Shown: one piece after another, positions 18,260 through 28,496 of the stretch
Layout of the letters: every line of letters starts with the position of its first letter
Position numbering within the stretch: the stretch's first letter is position 1
Assembly (NCBI GenBank): GCA_019115455.1
Contig: DXDN01000005.1
Location: 1-64,000 of the forward strand
DNA: 64,000 nucleotides
Direction: 5' to 3'
DNA from: Candidatus Eubacterium faecigallinarum
GTDB taxonomy: Bacteria > Bacillota > Clostridia > Oscillospirales > Acutalibacteraceae
Program-made: the position numbers and the translations under genes
Notes under the pieces: model-generated
Database searches by the model: none
The model's input: only the letters and a program-made list of their open reading frames with translations
Told to the model about the DNA's origin: nothing

Positions 18260-18953
18260 TTCTTCTCAGACTCCTTTCCATAATTTTTATAAGCAGGGAA
18301 ATGAATACAACCAGCACAATGTAGATAAGAGCCATTACGAGATAAGGAATCATAAACTCATAGCTGTTTGAGCCGATTCTGTTAAACGCTACATAAAGGT
18401 CCGTAGCTCCTACGAAGCTGACAACTGATGTTTCCTTGATGAGGGAAATGAATTCGTTGCCCAGAGTCGGCAAAATATTTTTAACAGCCTGGGGAATTAC
18501 AATCTTCATCATTGTTGTGCCATAGCTCAGACCTACTGAACGTCCGCCTTCCATTTGTCCGGGGTCAACGGAGAGTATGCCGGCACGCATGATTTCTGAT
18601 ATATATGCGCCTGAGTTCATTCCGAATACCACAATTGCTACCGACACGGAATTTATATTTATTCCCATAAGAGGAAGCAAAACATAGTAAAACACAAGCA
18701 ACTGCACCACGATAGGTGTGCCTCTGAAAAGGCTGACATAGAAAACGGAAATTTTGTCAAGTACCTTAATAACGGCATTGCTTTTCGGAACTACTCTGAT
18801 GGTTGCGATAATCGTACCGATTACGATACCTATCAGCAGACCGCAGATAGCGATGATTGCGGTGTTTTTAAGACCCAGTAGCACCGTTTTGTAACCGTCG
18901 TGATTTATAAAGAATTCTATGAATACTTCAATTTTTCTGTCAAAATTCTGCAT
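18243..18953 (-). CDS. Polar amino acid ABC transporter permease
   Basis: HisM/GlnP-like; [27 protein letters not shown] (EAA loop). Confidence 0.93.
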   Translation of the reverse strand: MQNFDRKIEVFIEFFINHDGYKTVLLGLKNTAIIAICGLLIGIVIGTIIATIRVVPKSNAVIKVLDKISVFYVSLFRGTPIVVQLLVFYYVLLPLMGININSVSVAIVVFGMNSGAYISEIMRAGILSVDPGQMEGGRSVGLSYGTTMMKIVIPQAVKNILPTLGNEFISLIKETSVVSFVGATDLYVAFNRIGSNSYEFMIPYLVMALIYIVLVVFISLLIKIMERSLRRSDKSL

Positions 18954-19006
18954 ATTACTTACATACCTTTTAAGCCTTTTGAAAAATCAACGGCAACAAT
19001 ACCGTT

Positions 19007-19049
19007 AAAAAATAGCCTCACCCGAAAACCTTCCGGTACGAGTAAGGCC
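19007..19049 (-). terminator. Hairpin with U-tract between substrate-binding protein and permease genes (leaky terminator candidate)
   Basis: Minus strand GCCTTACTCG...CGGGTGAGGC with inner ACC-GGAA-GGT, then TATTTTTT. Confidence 0.6.
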
Positions 19050-19063
19050 ATTGCGTTTGAAAA

Positions 19064-19933
19064 TTAAGCTACGGCGTTGATAGCGTTTGTGATTGCCTCT
19101 GCCGGAGCTGCGTCAATGATAACGTACTGAACTCCGCCGTTAATCAGGTCCTGAACAGCAAGTGAGCCGTTGCTGTAGCCGGTAAAGGTTGCGTTAAGAC
19201 CTTCAAAGCCGAGATCCTCGCTGCCCTGTACATATGACTGACCTGTTGTGCCGTTCTGTCCGCCGATTTTAACTGATGAGTCGAGACCTTTAAGGATATT
19301 TTCAACATCCTCTGCTGTCTGACACTGGTCAAATGTTGTGTCGTCGCCCTTTACTATGAGCTTCTGTGAAGCTGAGTAATAAGACTCAGTAAAATCAACC
19401 TGCTCCTGACGCTCAGGGCTTACAGTAAGACCTGCCATACCGATGTCGCATTTTTCCTGCTGAACAGAGAGAAGAACTGCGTCAAACTGCATATCCTTGA
19501 TAACAAGTTCCTTGCCGAGTCTGTCTGCAAGAAGCTTAGCGATTTCCATATCGATGCCGTAGAATGTATCGCCCTGCTTGTACTCAAAAGGCTCGAACTC
19601 AGCGTTTGTAGCAACGATAAGCTGATCCTTTGTGGAATCTTCTTCAGCAGATGTTACTCCAACGGGAGTACCGTCTGAGAAATAATGACTGCAGATTTCG
19701 TCAAGCTGACCGTTTTCCTTGATCTCCTTGATGAGAGCGTTTGCCTCTTCCATGAGTTCAGGCTGATTCTTGTCAACACCGAAAGCGTATTCCTCGCTTG
19801 TAAGCTCGATATCGATTACCTTAACTTTTGCCTGAGCAGTTGTTTCTCCTGAACCGTTTGAACAGCCGGCGAAGCATGTGATTGCAAGCGCTGCGGCAAC
19901 AACGGCAACGAGAATTTTCTTTGCCAATTTCAT
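19064..19933 (-). CDS. Amino acid ABC transporter substrate-binding lipoprotein, apparently circularly permuted
   Basis: Lipobox ITCFAGCSN; canonical core DQLIVATNAEFEPFEYKQGDTFYGIDMEIAKLLAD..., but the usual C-terminal module (VKVIDIELTSEEYAFGVDKNQPELMEEANALIKEIKENGQLDEICSHYF) is N-terminal. Confidence 0.9.
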   Translation of the reverse strand: MKLAKKILVAVVAAALAITCFAGCSNGSGETTAQAKVKVIDIELTSEEYAFGVDKNQPELMEEANALIKEIKENGQLDEICSHYFSDGTPVGVTSAEEDSTKDQLIVATNAEFEPFEYKQGDTFYGIDMEIAKLLADRLGKELVIKDMQFDAVLLSVQQEKCDIGMAGLTVSPERQEQVDFTESYYSASQKLIVKGDDTTFDQCQTAEDVENILKGLDSSVKIGGQNGTTGQSYVQGSEDLGFEGLNATFTGYSNGSLAVQDLINGGVQYVIIDAAPAEAITNAINAVA

Positions 19934-20090
19934 AATTTACTCCTCCGATTAAAATGTATTTATGCAATAAATGAAAACAAACGGGCAGGGACACAAACAC
20001 CCTTGCCCATTTAGTTAATCTAACATATTAGTATTTTAAAGTCAACATAAATCGCATATTTTAGCGAATAAATATGCATAAAATGTATTA

Positions 20091-20864
20091 TTAGTCAGCG
20101 TTTGCAAGCCATTCATATTCCGGAACATAAATTCTTGTTTTATCCCATGGATCCCCGTCGAGATGGCGGATAAGCCAAACGTAATACATCTCATATCCGG
20201 GAGCGGTTACCTGCTGGTGAGCATTTCCTCCTCTTATGCACAGGCAGCTTCCGTTTTCTGTTTTATACGGAGTGTCACCCTCAAATCCGGCGCCGAATCC
20301 CTCAGGATGATCAAACTGGTAATAGTAGAGCTCCGGCTGGGGATGATGGTGGGGAGGATAGCTTGACCAGCGGCCGGGCTGGTTGAAAACCTCTCCCATT
20401 ACCATATTTGAATATGGCGCATTATCGAGGTCAAACATGGTGGACACGATCCTGTGACCGGTTCCGTTCCACTGACCCTTGCCGAACTCCTGATAAAGGC
20501 AGTTATCAGGATTGTAGAATACTGGCTGCCAAGTCCTGTCATTGTCAGTCATCTGTACAAGGACTTCGCTGTCTTCAAGAGCTGTTATCACTGCCTCTGT
20601 CTGCTTGCAGAAGTGAACCGCATACGGTGTCTTTTCAAACGGATTCTTTCTTGCACAGTCCTCGTTGATGTTTTCACCTACCGTGAAATTGACTTTGCCT
20701 GAAAGAAGCAGAACAGCGCATTCATTTTCATTTTCATAAATCCTGATGCTCTGACCTTTTTTGAGCTTTTGCACATAAATATCCATGAGCATTTCGGGAT
20801 TTATTCCGTTCATCTCACAGAGTACTTTCTTTCCGTTTTCGTCAAATTGCGGTTTAAACAGCAT
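20091..20864 (-). CDS. iolB: 5-deoxy-glucuronate isomerase-like (IolB family)
   Basis: GRWSSYPPHHHPQPELYYYQFDHPEGFG cupin signature; start refined to MLFKPQFDENG. Confidence 0.87.
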   Translation of the reverse strand: MLFKPQFDENGKKVLCEMNGINPEMLMDIYVQKLKKGQSIRIYENENECAVLLLSGKVNFTVGENINEDCARKNPFEKTPYAVHFCKQTEAVITALEDSEVLVQMTDNDRTWQPVFYNPDNCLYQEFGKGQWNGTGHRIVSTMFDLDNAPYSNMVMGEVFNQPGRWSSYPPHHHPQPELYYYQFDHPEGFGAGFEGDTPYKTENGSCLCIRGGNAHQQVTAPGYEMYYVWLIRHLDGDPWDKTRIYVPEYEWLANAD

Positions 20865-20880
20865 TTTTATTACCTCACTT

Positions 20881-21522
20881 TTATTTTGCAACTTTTTTAA
20901 TATTTGCTCTTTCGCCCATTACTATGAGATGTTCATTGCTTGAAAATACATAATCGGGAGAATTGATGGGGAACACCTTACCGTTGAGCTTATAAGCTAT
21001 TACTGTTACGTTGTGTATTTTTCTTACGTTTATTTTAGCAAGGGATTTTCCGACCCAGCTTTCCGGAACAGCAATCTCATATATACCGGTATCCTCGTTT
21101 AGCTTGAAATAGTCAAAAACATTTCTTGTGCTGTATTCCACAGCTCTGTTATATGCGGAGTCTCTCTCCGGATATACTACTCTGTCGGCGCCGTTTCTCA
21201 GCAAAAATTTCTCATGGATAAGTGACGAAGCCTTTGCGATTACGTATGACGCCCCCAGCTCTTTAAGATAGCTTGTTATTACAAGGCTGTCCTGAAAATC
21301 TCCTGCGCATACGAATACGTAGTCGTAGTCTTCCACTCCCAGCGCTGCCAAATTGCTCTTTATGGTAAAATCACCTATCTGAGCTGTTGTTACCTTGTCC
21401 GAATATTCATCAATAAGTGTTTCGTTTTTGTCAACAAGCATTACGTCGTTGTCCATTTCACAAAGATATTCCGCAAGATGGTGTCCGAATTTGCCGGCGC
21501 CGATAACGAGAATTGATTTCAT
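20881..21522 (-). CDS. ktrA: Potassium uptake regulatory subunit KtrA/TrkA family
   Basis: RCK-N: SILVIGAGKFGHHLAEYLCEMDNDVMLVDKNE; TrkA-C domain. Confidence 0.92.
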   Translation of the reverse strand: MKSILVIGAGKFGHHLAEYLCEMDNDVMLVDKNETLIDEYSDKVTTAQIGDFTIKSNLAALGVEDYDYVFVCAGDFQDSLVITSYLKELGASYVIAKASSLIHEKFLLRNGADRVVYPERDSAYNRAVEYSTRNVFDYFKLNEDTGIYEIAVPESWVGKSLAKINVRKIHNVTVIAYKLNGKVFPINSPDYVFSSNEHLIVMGERANIKKVAK

Positions 21523-21628
21523 AAAATGCTATTGTCCTTCTTTCCAAAAAAATTATATATTATACTGTTTGCGAAAAATGGCAAACTGTATTGTACGATT
21601 TGATCCCGCGTTTGCACACTGCCGAGTG

Positions 21629-23035
21629 TTATCCTACAAGCACGGTCCCTTTCGGTTTCTGCGAATTGCGGTTGACAAACTTGTTGGAGTCCAGGATGAA
21701 GATGAACACAAACAGCAGCGACGTGATTCTGCCGATAAACATCAGCAGGGTAACAATGATTTCCGGCACCGGGTCAAGAAGCGGCGTGATGCCGGTGGTC
21801 ATACCTACCGTGCCGAGCGCCGACAAGCATTCAAACAGAATGTCGGAGTATGCGAGTTCCGGCTGTAATATGGAGATGAGAAAAGTAGAAATAAAGATCT
21901 CCATAAGGTTAATGATGAAGATCGACGTTGCTTTTCTGGTGACGTCAACGCTGATCCTTTTGCCAAAGACCTCAATATCCTTGGAGTTTTTCAATGTCGC
22001 AAAGGTGCACAAAAACATAACTGCCACCGTGGCTGTCTTGATACCGCCGGCAGTGGAGCCGGGCGAGCCGCCGATGAACATCAGAATATCCGTGACTACC
22101 TTTGACTCTGTTGCCATCTGCGCGACAGGGACGCTGTTAAAGCCTGCCGTTCTCGGTGTTACGCTGGCAAAAAACGCGTTTAAAATTTTCTGCCACTCGG
22201 TCATACCGGCAAACGTATTGTCCCGCTCAAAGATATAAAACAGGACAGTACCGCCGATCAGAAGTATGGCGGTTGTGAGCAAAGTGAGCTTAGTATGCAG
22301 CGTGAAGCGCTTTGCGCGGAATTTTCTGAACGCGATGTCATCCCATACGATAAAGCCGATACCGCCGATGATAATCAGCGCGGCAATGGTCAGCAGAATC
22401 ACCGGGTTTGTGTTTACCGTTACCAGAGAGGAGCCGGGTTCGATCCGCCCGAGAACATCAAATCCGGCGTTACAAAACGCCGATACCGAAAGAAAAACGG
22501 AAGTAAACAGACCGTTTTTAAAACCCATCTGCGGGATGAACTGCGTGCACAAAATCAGTGCTCCCGTAATCTCAAAAAAGGCAGTCCCGACAAGGACAAC
22601 CCTGACAATTTTTTTAGTGTTTCCCATGGGAATACTGCCGAAGCTTTCCTGCAGTACGAGTTTTTCACGCAGGCTGACTCTCTTTTTTATGAATCGCGAC
22701 AGCATCGTCAATATGGTGATAAATCCCAGTCCGCCTATCTGAATAAGGCAGATGATAACAATCTGACCGAACAACGTCCATTTTGAAAAAGTATCGAATA
22801 TAATCAGACCGGTTACGCATGTTGCCGATGTGGCGGTTAATAAGGCGTCCAGAAAGTTTACGCTGCCGGTTTTTATGGACACGGGCAGCATCAGCAAAAA
22901 TGTTCCCGTCATGATTACCGTAAAAAAGCTGGCGGCGACAATTTTGATGTAGGACGAATAATAATTCCTGTTTTGTCTTTTTCTTTTTCTTTTTAATCTG
23001 AATTTAGCGGATTGATTGCTCTGTGCATTTTCCAA
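21629..23035 (-). CDS. ktrB: Potassium transporter KtrB/TrkH family
   Basis: Selectivity-filter-like segments TSATCVTGLI, SAFCNAGFDV, TPRTAGFNSV, ALGTVGMTTG. Confidence 0.92.
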   Translation of the reverse strand: MENAQSNQSAKFRLKRKRKRQNRNYYSSYIKIVAASFFTVIMTGTFLLMLPVSIKTGSVNFLDALLTATSATCVTGLIIFDTFSKWTLFGQIVIICLIQIGGLGFITILTMLSRFIKKRVSLREKLVLQESFGSIPMGNTKKIVRVVLVGTAFFEITGALILCTQFIPQMGFKNGLFTSVFLSVSAFCNAGFDVLGRIEPGSSLVTVNTNPVILLTIAALIIIGGIGFIVWDDIAFRKFRAKRFTLHTKLTLLTTAILLIGGTVLFYIFERDNTFAGMTEWQKILNAFFASVTPRTAGFNSVPVAQMATESKVVTDILMFIGGSPGSTAGGIKTATVAVMFLCTFATLKNSKDIEVFGKRISVDVTRKATSIFIINLMEIFISTFLISILQPELAYSDILFECLSALGTVGMTTGITPLLDPVPEIIVTLLMFIGRITSLLFVFIFILDSNKFVNRNSQKPKGTVLVG

Positions 23036-23065
23036 AGTTCTGTTCTCCTGAAAAATTATAGATAA

Positions 23066-24946
23066 TCAGTTTTCAACAGGATGATAATTGGGTACAAACT
23101 GCTGAAGCTTTTCACGTACATCATTATCGTCAATATTGCTTAAAATGTCAATCATTTTTTTAAATTCTTTTTTATCAATTTGCGCAGGCTGATTTACAAA
23201 GATTTTTTCATTTGCTGTTTTTTGCCTGGTTTCCAGCTCTGACTCCATTGAAAGCTCCTCATAAAGCTTTTCACCGGGTCTGAGTCCGGTTATTTTTATT
23301 CCGATTTCTTCCACGGTAAAGCCGGAGAGCTTAATCAGGTTTTCAGCCAGATCCATGATCCTGACAGGTTCTCCCATATCCAGAACGAAAATCTCCCCGC
23401 CCTCTGCAAGACCGCCTGCCTGGCATACAAGCTGCGCCGCCTCCGGTATGGTCATAAAATAGCGGGTAATGTCCGGATGGGTTACGCAGACGGGACCGCC
23501 TTTTTCAATCTGTTTTTTGAATATGGGAATTACGGACCCGTGAGAGCCGAGAACATTTCCGAATCTCACTGCGGCATATTTTGTGTTTTGACTTACTTCA
23601 TTCATATACTGAACAATGATTTCGGTGATCCTTTTGGTCGCTCCCATAACATTCGTGGGATTCACCGCTTTGTCAGTGGAGAGAATGACCATTTTCGCGA
23701 CTTTGTACCTTTCTGCCGCCAAAGCCACGTTATATGTACCGAATACGTTGTTTTTTACCGCTTCGCAGGGAGATGCCTCCATCAGCGGAACATGCTTGTG
23801 AGCGGCAGCGTGGAATACGACATCCGGATGGAATTCCTCAAATATTTCCTCAAGCCTCTGCGGGTCCCTGACGGAGCCGATTCTGACATGGATATTTATA
23901 TTGTCGCCGTAGGTTTCCTTCAGTTCGTTTTCCAGTTCAAAGGCGCAGTTTTCGTATATATCAAAAATAATGATGGTTTTCGGATTGTATCTTGCGCACT
24001 GTTTGCAGAGTTCGGAGCCGATGGAACCGCCGCCCCCTGTAACGAGGATGGTTTTGTCTATCAGGTATCTGCAGACTCTTATATCAAGCTTTACTTCATC
24101 CCGGGCCAGCAGATCGGTAATCTCCACATTGCGTATGCGGCGCATATTCGTACTGTCCTGCAGAATCTCCTGCATGGAGGGAGTCATTTTTACTTTTTTG
24201 CCGGTGGAAACAGCAATTTGCGTTATCTCGTTCTGCCTTTTTCTGGTGGCGGAGGGGATACATATGATAATGTCGTCAACATTATATTTTTCCACAATAT
24301 CAGGTATCTGTGAGCAGTTGCCGGCAATTTTTACATTGTTTAGATTTTTTCCTATTTTTTGCGGGTTATCATCTACAGCGACAACCACCTTGTATTTGTC
24401 ACGCTGATTTGATTTGATATCGTCAATGACTGAGTTGCCCATATATCCGGCACCTACAATCATAACATTTTTTATGTTACGGTTCTTGTTTTTTAAGTTG
24501 TCCGTCTGGATCCATACAAATTCATTACGCACAATCCTAAAGCCTATTCTGGGAAGGCATGTAAAGACAGTCACAAGAATAAAATCAAGCACATAGGCGT
24601 AAACAGGCATAATCTGATGCCCGAGAATATGCTGAAAAATAATTTTATCCACAAGAAAAAGCACCGCTGTATCAAAAAAAGACGCATAAGTGCAGTTTAA
24701 TATCTCTTTGGTTCCGGCAAAAGTCCACACACTTTTATAGAGCTTGAACACATAGTTTATTGCAACTATTGCCGCGCTTAATCCTAAGAGATGCCATGCG
24801 TTAAATAATACCGCGTCGTATGCGAAAGCTTTGAAATCCCCACCGTTAATGATATAAAACACAAATATATTTGAAGCAGCAAACAGGGAAATATCAATAA
24901 GCGCCAGTAATATTTTTTTTATTAAACCGGTAAATTTTTTCATCAC
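23066..24946 (-). CDS. CapD/FlaA1-like nucleoside-diphosphate sugar epimerase/dehydratase (membrane)
   Basis: N-terminal TMs; ILVTGGGGSIGSELCKQ; HAAAHKHVPLMEASP; typical C-terminal EKLYEEL. Confidence 0.93.
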   Translation of the reverse strand: MMKKFTGLIKKILLALIDISLFAASNIFVFYIINGGDFKAFAYDAVLFNAWHLLGLSAAIVAINYVFKLYKSVWTFAGTKEILNCTYASFFDTAVLFLVDKIIFQHILGHQIMPVYAYVLDFILVTVFTCLPRIGFRIVRNEFVWIQTDNLKNKNRNIKNVMIVGAGYMGNSVIDDIKSNQRDKYKVVVAVDDNPQKIGKNLNNVKIAGNCSQIPDIVEKYNVDDIIICIPSATRKRQNEITQIAVSTGKKVKMTPSMQEILQDSTNMRRIRNVEITDLLARDEVKLDIRVCRYLIDKTILVTGGGGSIGSELCKQCARYNPKTIIIFDIYENCAFELENELKETYGDNINIHVRIGSVRDPQRLEEIFEEFHPDVVFHAAAHKHVPLMEASPCEAVKNNVFGTYNVALAAERYKVAKMVILSTDKAVNPTNVMGATKRITEIIVQYMNEVSQNTKYAAVRFGNVLGSHGSVIPIFKKQIEKGGPVCVTHPDITRYFMTIPEAAQLVCQAGGLAEGGEIFVLDMGEPVRIMDLAENLIKLSGFTVEEIGIKITGLRPGEKLYEELSMESELETRQKTANEKIFVNQPAQIDKKEFKKMIDILSNIDDNDVREKLQQFVPNYHPVEN

Positions 24947-24970
24947 GATTTTTATTCTCCAAGAATATAT

Positions 24971-26188
24971 TTACTTGCTTTTCTTTATTCTTTTTACAAT
25001 TGCCACAAAAACGCAGATTATTAGCGTGCCTGCTACAATGGATGCGGGTATGATGTATAACTGACTGTTTTGGCTTAACGCTTCTATATTTATGCCCATT
25101 TCCATAAGCATACTTTCGGTGTTTTTATTTGTTTCATCGGTGGCTGAAGAATCGCTTTGCGGTTTTGTTTGCTCCGCGGCGTGCCGGGTTACCTCTGCCA
25201 CAGGCTCACTAACGTTAAAATCGCACTGCTTGTACAGCTCGTTGTTTGCACAGACCACTACCGTGGCTGTTCCGGTGCCTATGGCTTTGATGTTACCGTC
25301 AGTGCCGATTTCTATAACATCCTCTTCGTCGCAGAAATAGCCGACAACTGCAGGCGCATCGGACGGCTCTACAGAATAATGAAGTTTTACAGAATCGCCC
25401 ACCTGAAGATCATAGGCTGCGGCGCGTATCTCAAGGCTTTCAAGTTCGACCTGCGTGATTGTTGATTCTTCTGAAGTTTCTGTTTGAGTGGTTTGTGTAT
25501 CTGAATTGTTTTGCGAATTGTTGTTTTTGCTGGAATTTACGGAAGCGGAGCCAGAGCTGCTCTTTTTTGTGGTGGTGGATTTTTTAGTCGTCTGCTCTTC
25601 GTCTGATGAGTCGGAAGACGCTGACGAGTATATCGGAACTCCGTATCCCATTATGGAGCTGATATTGTTATAAGGTTTTGAGCCGCTGGAGGTGTAGGTT
25701 CTGGATTTTACCTTTCCGGAGCAGTTCCCCTCTACAGTATAAACCGTGCTGCCGCTTGTGCCGGTTACGATGCCGACATGATCCGAGTTATCGTTGGAGT
25801 TCCAGTCGAAAAATACCAAATCGCCCTTTTTCGGAGTGTATCCGCTGGAACGCTCACGGTATCTGCCTTTGCTGGAAAACCAGCTTATCATACTGTTACA
25901 GTTTCCGCCGCTGGGTATGGCGCTGCCAAACAGCTTTACGCCGTTGTTTGAGCCTGCCTTGTTGAAGCACCAGAACACAAATGTGGTGCACCAGGAGCCC
26001 TGGTAGCCGTACCAGTCACCGTATTTTGAATAGGTGGAGGTGCCGGTATAGCCTACTTCGTTGCTTGCGACGGAAACTACTGAATTTCTCAGCGTATTTT
26101 CAGACGCCGCCTGAGCAGTAAACGGCATTGCCGCAATCAAAATTAAAAGGGACATCATCAGTGACAATGTCTTCTTTATTGTTTTCAT
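24971..26188 (-). CDS. Secreted CHAP-domain amidase with Ser/Thr/Asn linker, Ig-like (Big_2) domain and C-terminal TM
   Basis: Signal peptide; GSWCTTFVFWCFNKAG (Cys), NSDHVGIVTG (His); KKSTTTKKSSSGSASVNSSKNNN linker. Confidence 0.88.
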   Translation of the reverse strand: MKTIKKTLSLMMSLLILIAAMPFTAQAASENTLRNSVVSVASNEVGYTGTSTYSKYGDWYGYQGSWCTTFVFWCFNKAGSNNGVKLFGSAIPSGGNCNSMISWFSSKGRYRERSSGYTPKKGDLVFFDWNSNDNSDHVGIVTGTSGSTVYTVEGNCSGKVKSRTYTSSGSKPYNNISSIMGYGVPIYSSASSDSSDEEQTTKKSTTTKKSSSGSASVNSSKNNNSQNNSDTQTTQTETSEESTITQVELESLEIRAAAYDLQVGDSVKLHYSVEPSDAPAVVGYFCDEEDVIEIGTDGNIKAIGTGTATVVVCANNELYKQCDFNVSEPVAEVTRHAAEQTKPQSDSSATDETNKNTESMLMEMGINIEALSQNSQLYIIPASIVAGTLIICVFVAIVKRIKKSK

Positions 26189-26360
26189 AATTTTTACCTC
26201 AGATCGGTTTTACATCAAAACACAATAATCTATTTTTGATTATACCATTAGCCATAGAAAAGTCAATTATATTTTATAAATTCCCTTTAAATGGTGTTGA
26301 ATTGTGAGATGCTTTGCGATAAAATAAAAATGGATAATATCCATGAAACGGAGAAGAATT

Positions 26361-27956
26361 ATGAAACGATTGGAAAAGTACCAACTTGATCATACGACCC
26401 CGGAATCCGTGGGCGTTGACAGCAGTGAGATAACGGCTTTTATAAACGAGATAAACGAGAAAAAACTGGGTCTTCAAAGTTTTACGCTTGTGAGGCATGA
26501 TAAGGTGTGCGCCCAGGGCTTTTTCGCACCGTACAATGCTGAGTCGCCTCACGTTCTTTATTCAATGAGCAAGTCCGTAACTTCAACAGCAATAGGCTTT
26601 GCCGTTGCCGAAGGACTTATTAATCTTAATGACAGGGTTGTGTCATTTTTCCCTGAGTACAATATGAGCAAAAGACCGTTTAACAGAATGCTGACAATAC
26701 GCATGCTGCTGACAATGCACTCAGACAAACTTATTACGGTGCTTGACGAAAAGGAGCATAAGGATTGGGTATCCAACTTTCTCGGCGCTCCGTTTATGCT
26801 TCCGCCTAACAGTAAATTTAACTACGTATCTGAAAATACCTTTATGCTGTCTGCGATAATTTCTAAGGTTACCGGAATGAATATGGTTGATTATCTCTAT
26901 CCGCGTATTTTTGAACCCCTTGGTATAGAAAAGCCTTTCTGGGAAACTGACGGTAACGGAAATAATGCCGGAGGTTGGGGGCTCTATATGAAGAGTGAGG
27001 ATATCGCCAAATTCTTCCTTCCGTATATCCACGGCGGAAAATGGATAGACGGTACGCAGATAATACCTGAACTGTGGGTTAAAGAGGCGACAAGAAAACA
27101 GGTTGACTCCGTAAGAGACGGATATATCGACAATATGGTGGGATACGGCTATCAGTTTTGGAGAAATCCTATTTCCAACAGCTACAGAGCCGACGGTCTT
27201 TTCGGTCAGCGGTGCTTTATGTTCCCGGAATATGACGCGCTTGTGGTCCTTAACTGCGGCGAGGCTGAGGACTATAAAGTTATGGAAGTTTTCTGGAAGT
27301 ATTTCCCCAAATGCTTTGGTTACGGAACCCTGCCTGAAAACAAGGCGGCATTTGATGAAATGCAGCAGGTTATCAGCAATTGCCATATGGAAACTCTTGA
27401 CCCGACTCCAAGGAATAAGGAGATGGAGGAAAAGATCTCAGGAAGGCTGATTAAATTCAAAACGCCTGAATTCGTGTCTGTAATTACAATTTCAATTACC
27501 CAGATGCTTTATAACAAGCCCGGCGAGATCAGTGAAATGAAATTCACTTTTGACGAAGATAAGCTGAGCTTTTACTGGAAAGAAAAGGAGTATGAAAACA
27601 CGATAGACGTGGGATTAAACGGCGAATACGGTGTTTCTCAGATAACGCTGGGGGATCTTCATTATCATGCTTATTCCCAGGCTGCATGGCAGGAGGACGG
27701 CTCTCTGAAACTTTGGATAAGACCTATTGAGACGGCACACGTGCGTAAATTCACAATTTATTTTCGTGATGACGATACCGTAAAGGTAGTTAATGAAATG
27801 ACGCCTAATTTCCAGGATCTTGTTGTGTATTATATGACGTTTACCGGATATCCGATAAAAGGCGAGCTGAATGAAAAAGTATTTAAGGACGCTGTTAAAA
27901 CTCTGGGACTTCCGATAATCGAGCCCGATTTCAAGGGTAAGTTTGCTGAAGAATAA
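26361..27956 (+). CDS. Serine hydrolase, class C beta-lactamase-like
   Basis: YSMSKSVTSTAIGFAVAEGLINLNDRVVSFFPEY (SxxK motif); start after GGAGAAGAA. Confidence 0.88.
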   Translation: MKRLEKYQLDHTTPESVGVDSSEITAFINEINEKKLGLQSFTLVRHDKVCAQGFFAPYNAESPHVLYSMSKSVTSTAIGFAVAEGLINLNDRVVSFFPEYNMSKRPFNRMLTIRMLLTMHSDKLITVLDEKEHKDWVSNFLGAPFMLPPNSKFNYVSENTFMLSAIISKVTGMNMVDYLYPRIFEPLGIEKPFWETDGNGNNAGGWGLYMKSEDIAKFFLPYIHGGKWIDGTQIIPELWVKEATRKQVDSVRDGYIDNMVGYGYQFWRNPISNSYRADGLFGQRCFMFPEYDALVVLNCGEAEDYKVMEVFWKYFPKCFGYGTLPENKAAFDEMQQVISNCHMETLDPTPRNKEMEEKISGRLIKFKTPEFVSVITISITQMLYNKPGEISEMKFTFDEDKLSFYWKEKEYENTIDVGLNGEYGVSQITLGDLHYHAYSQAAWQEDGSLKLWIRPIETAHVRKFTIYFRDDDTVKVVNEMTPNFQDLVVYYMTFTGYPIKGELNEKVFKDAVKTLGLPIIEPDFKGKFAEE

Positions 27957-27966
27957 TTTACATAAT

Positions 27967-28000
27967 AAAACCGCCTGTGCTGGTTTGCACAGGCGGTTTT
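27967..28000. terminator. Intrinsic terminator
   Basis: AAAACCGCCTGTGC-TGGTTT-GCACAGGCGGTTTT. Confidence 0.9.
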
Positions 28001-28022
28001 TTCTGCTTTAAAGATATGATTA

Positions 28023-28496
28023 TTATTCCTCTTCCTCGCTGACAGGATATTTGAGGTCCTCTTTTGTCCAGTCCTTGATAATTTCAAGGAAAGCTCTTGC
28101 CTCCTCCTTAGCCTGGGGAAGATTGTGTTCAACGCAGTTGCCGCATTCTCTGGGGGAAGCTCCCGGTACGGCGCCCCAGTAATCGGCAATGAACTTGAAA
28201 GTCTCTTTAATAAGACCGATTGTGTAATTGTCGCTCAGACTCCTGGTGAGAAAATAAAATCCGGTTCTGCAACCCATCGGACCGAAATAAATAATGTTGT
28301 CGCCGAATTCCGTGTTTCTTACATATGTAGCAAACAAATGCTCAATGGTGTGGATTGCGGCATTTGTCATCACCGACCCTTTGTTCGGCTCACGCATGCG
28401 GATATCGTAGGTGGTGATATCGTCGTCAATGCGGCTGATATATATTCCTCTTTTCAAAATATTATGGTCTATCTGAAAACTTGGTATTGTTTTCAT
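28023..28496 (-). CDS. luxS: S-ribosylhomocysteine lyase LuxS
   Basis: NAAIHTIEHLFATYVRN and GASPRECGNCVEHN zinc ligands. Confidence 0.96.
   Translation of the reverse strand: MKTIPSFQIDHNILKRGIYISRIDDDITTYDIRMREPNKGSVMTNAAIHTIEHLFATYVRNTEFGDNIIYFGPMGCRTGFYFLTRSLSDNYTIGLIKETFKFIADYWGAVPGASPRECGNCVEHNLPQAKEEARAFLEIIKDWTKEDLKYPVSEEEE

Noticed and set aside
19064-19933. Binding-protein gene as a frameshifted or truncated pseudogene
   Set aside because: Frame is continuous with signal peptide, both lobes are accounted for, and the missing module is present at the N-terminus.
23477-24313. 278-aa plus-strand ORF
   Set aside because: Antisense to the CapD-like epimerase; composition is typical of a shadow ORF.
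26721-27386. 221-aa minus-strand ORF
   Set aside because: Antisense to the beta-lactamase-like serine hydrolase.
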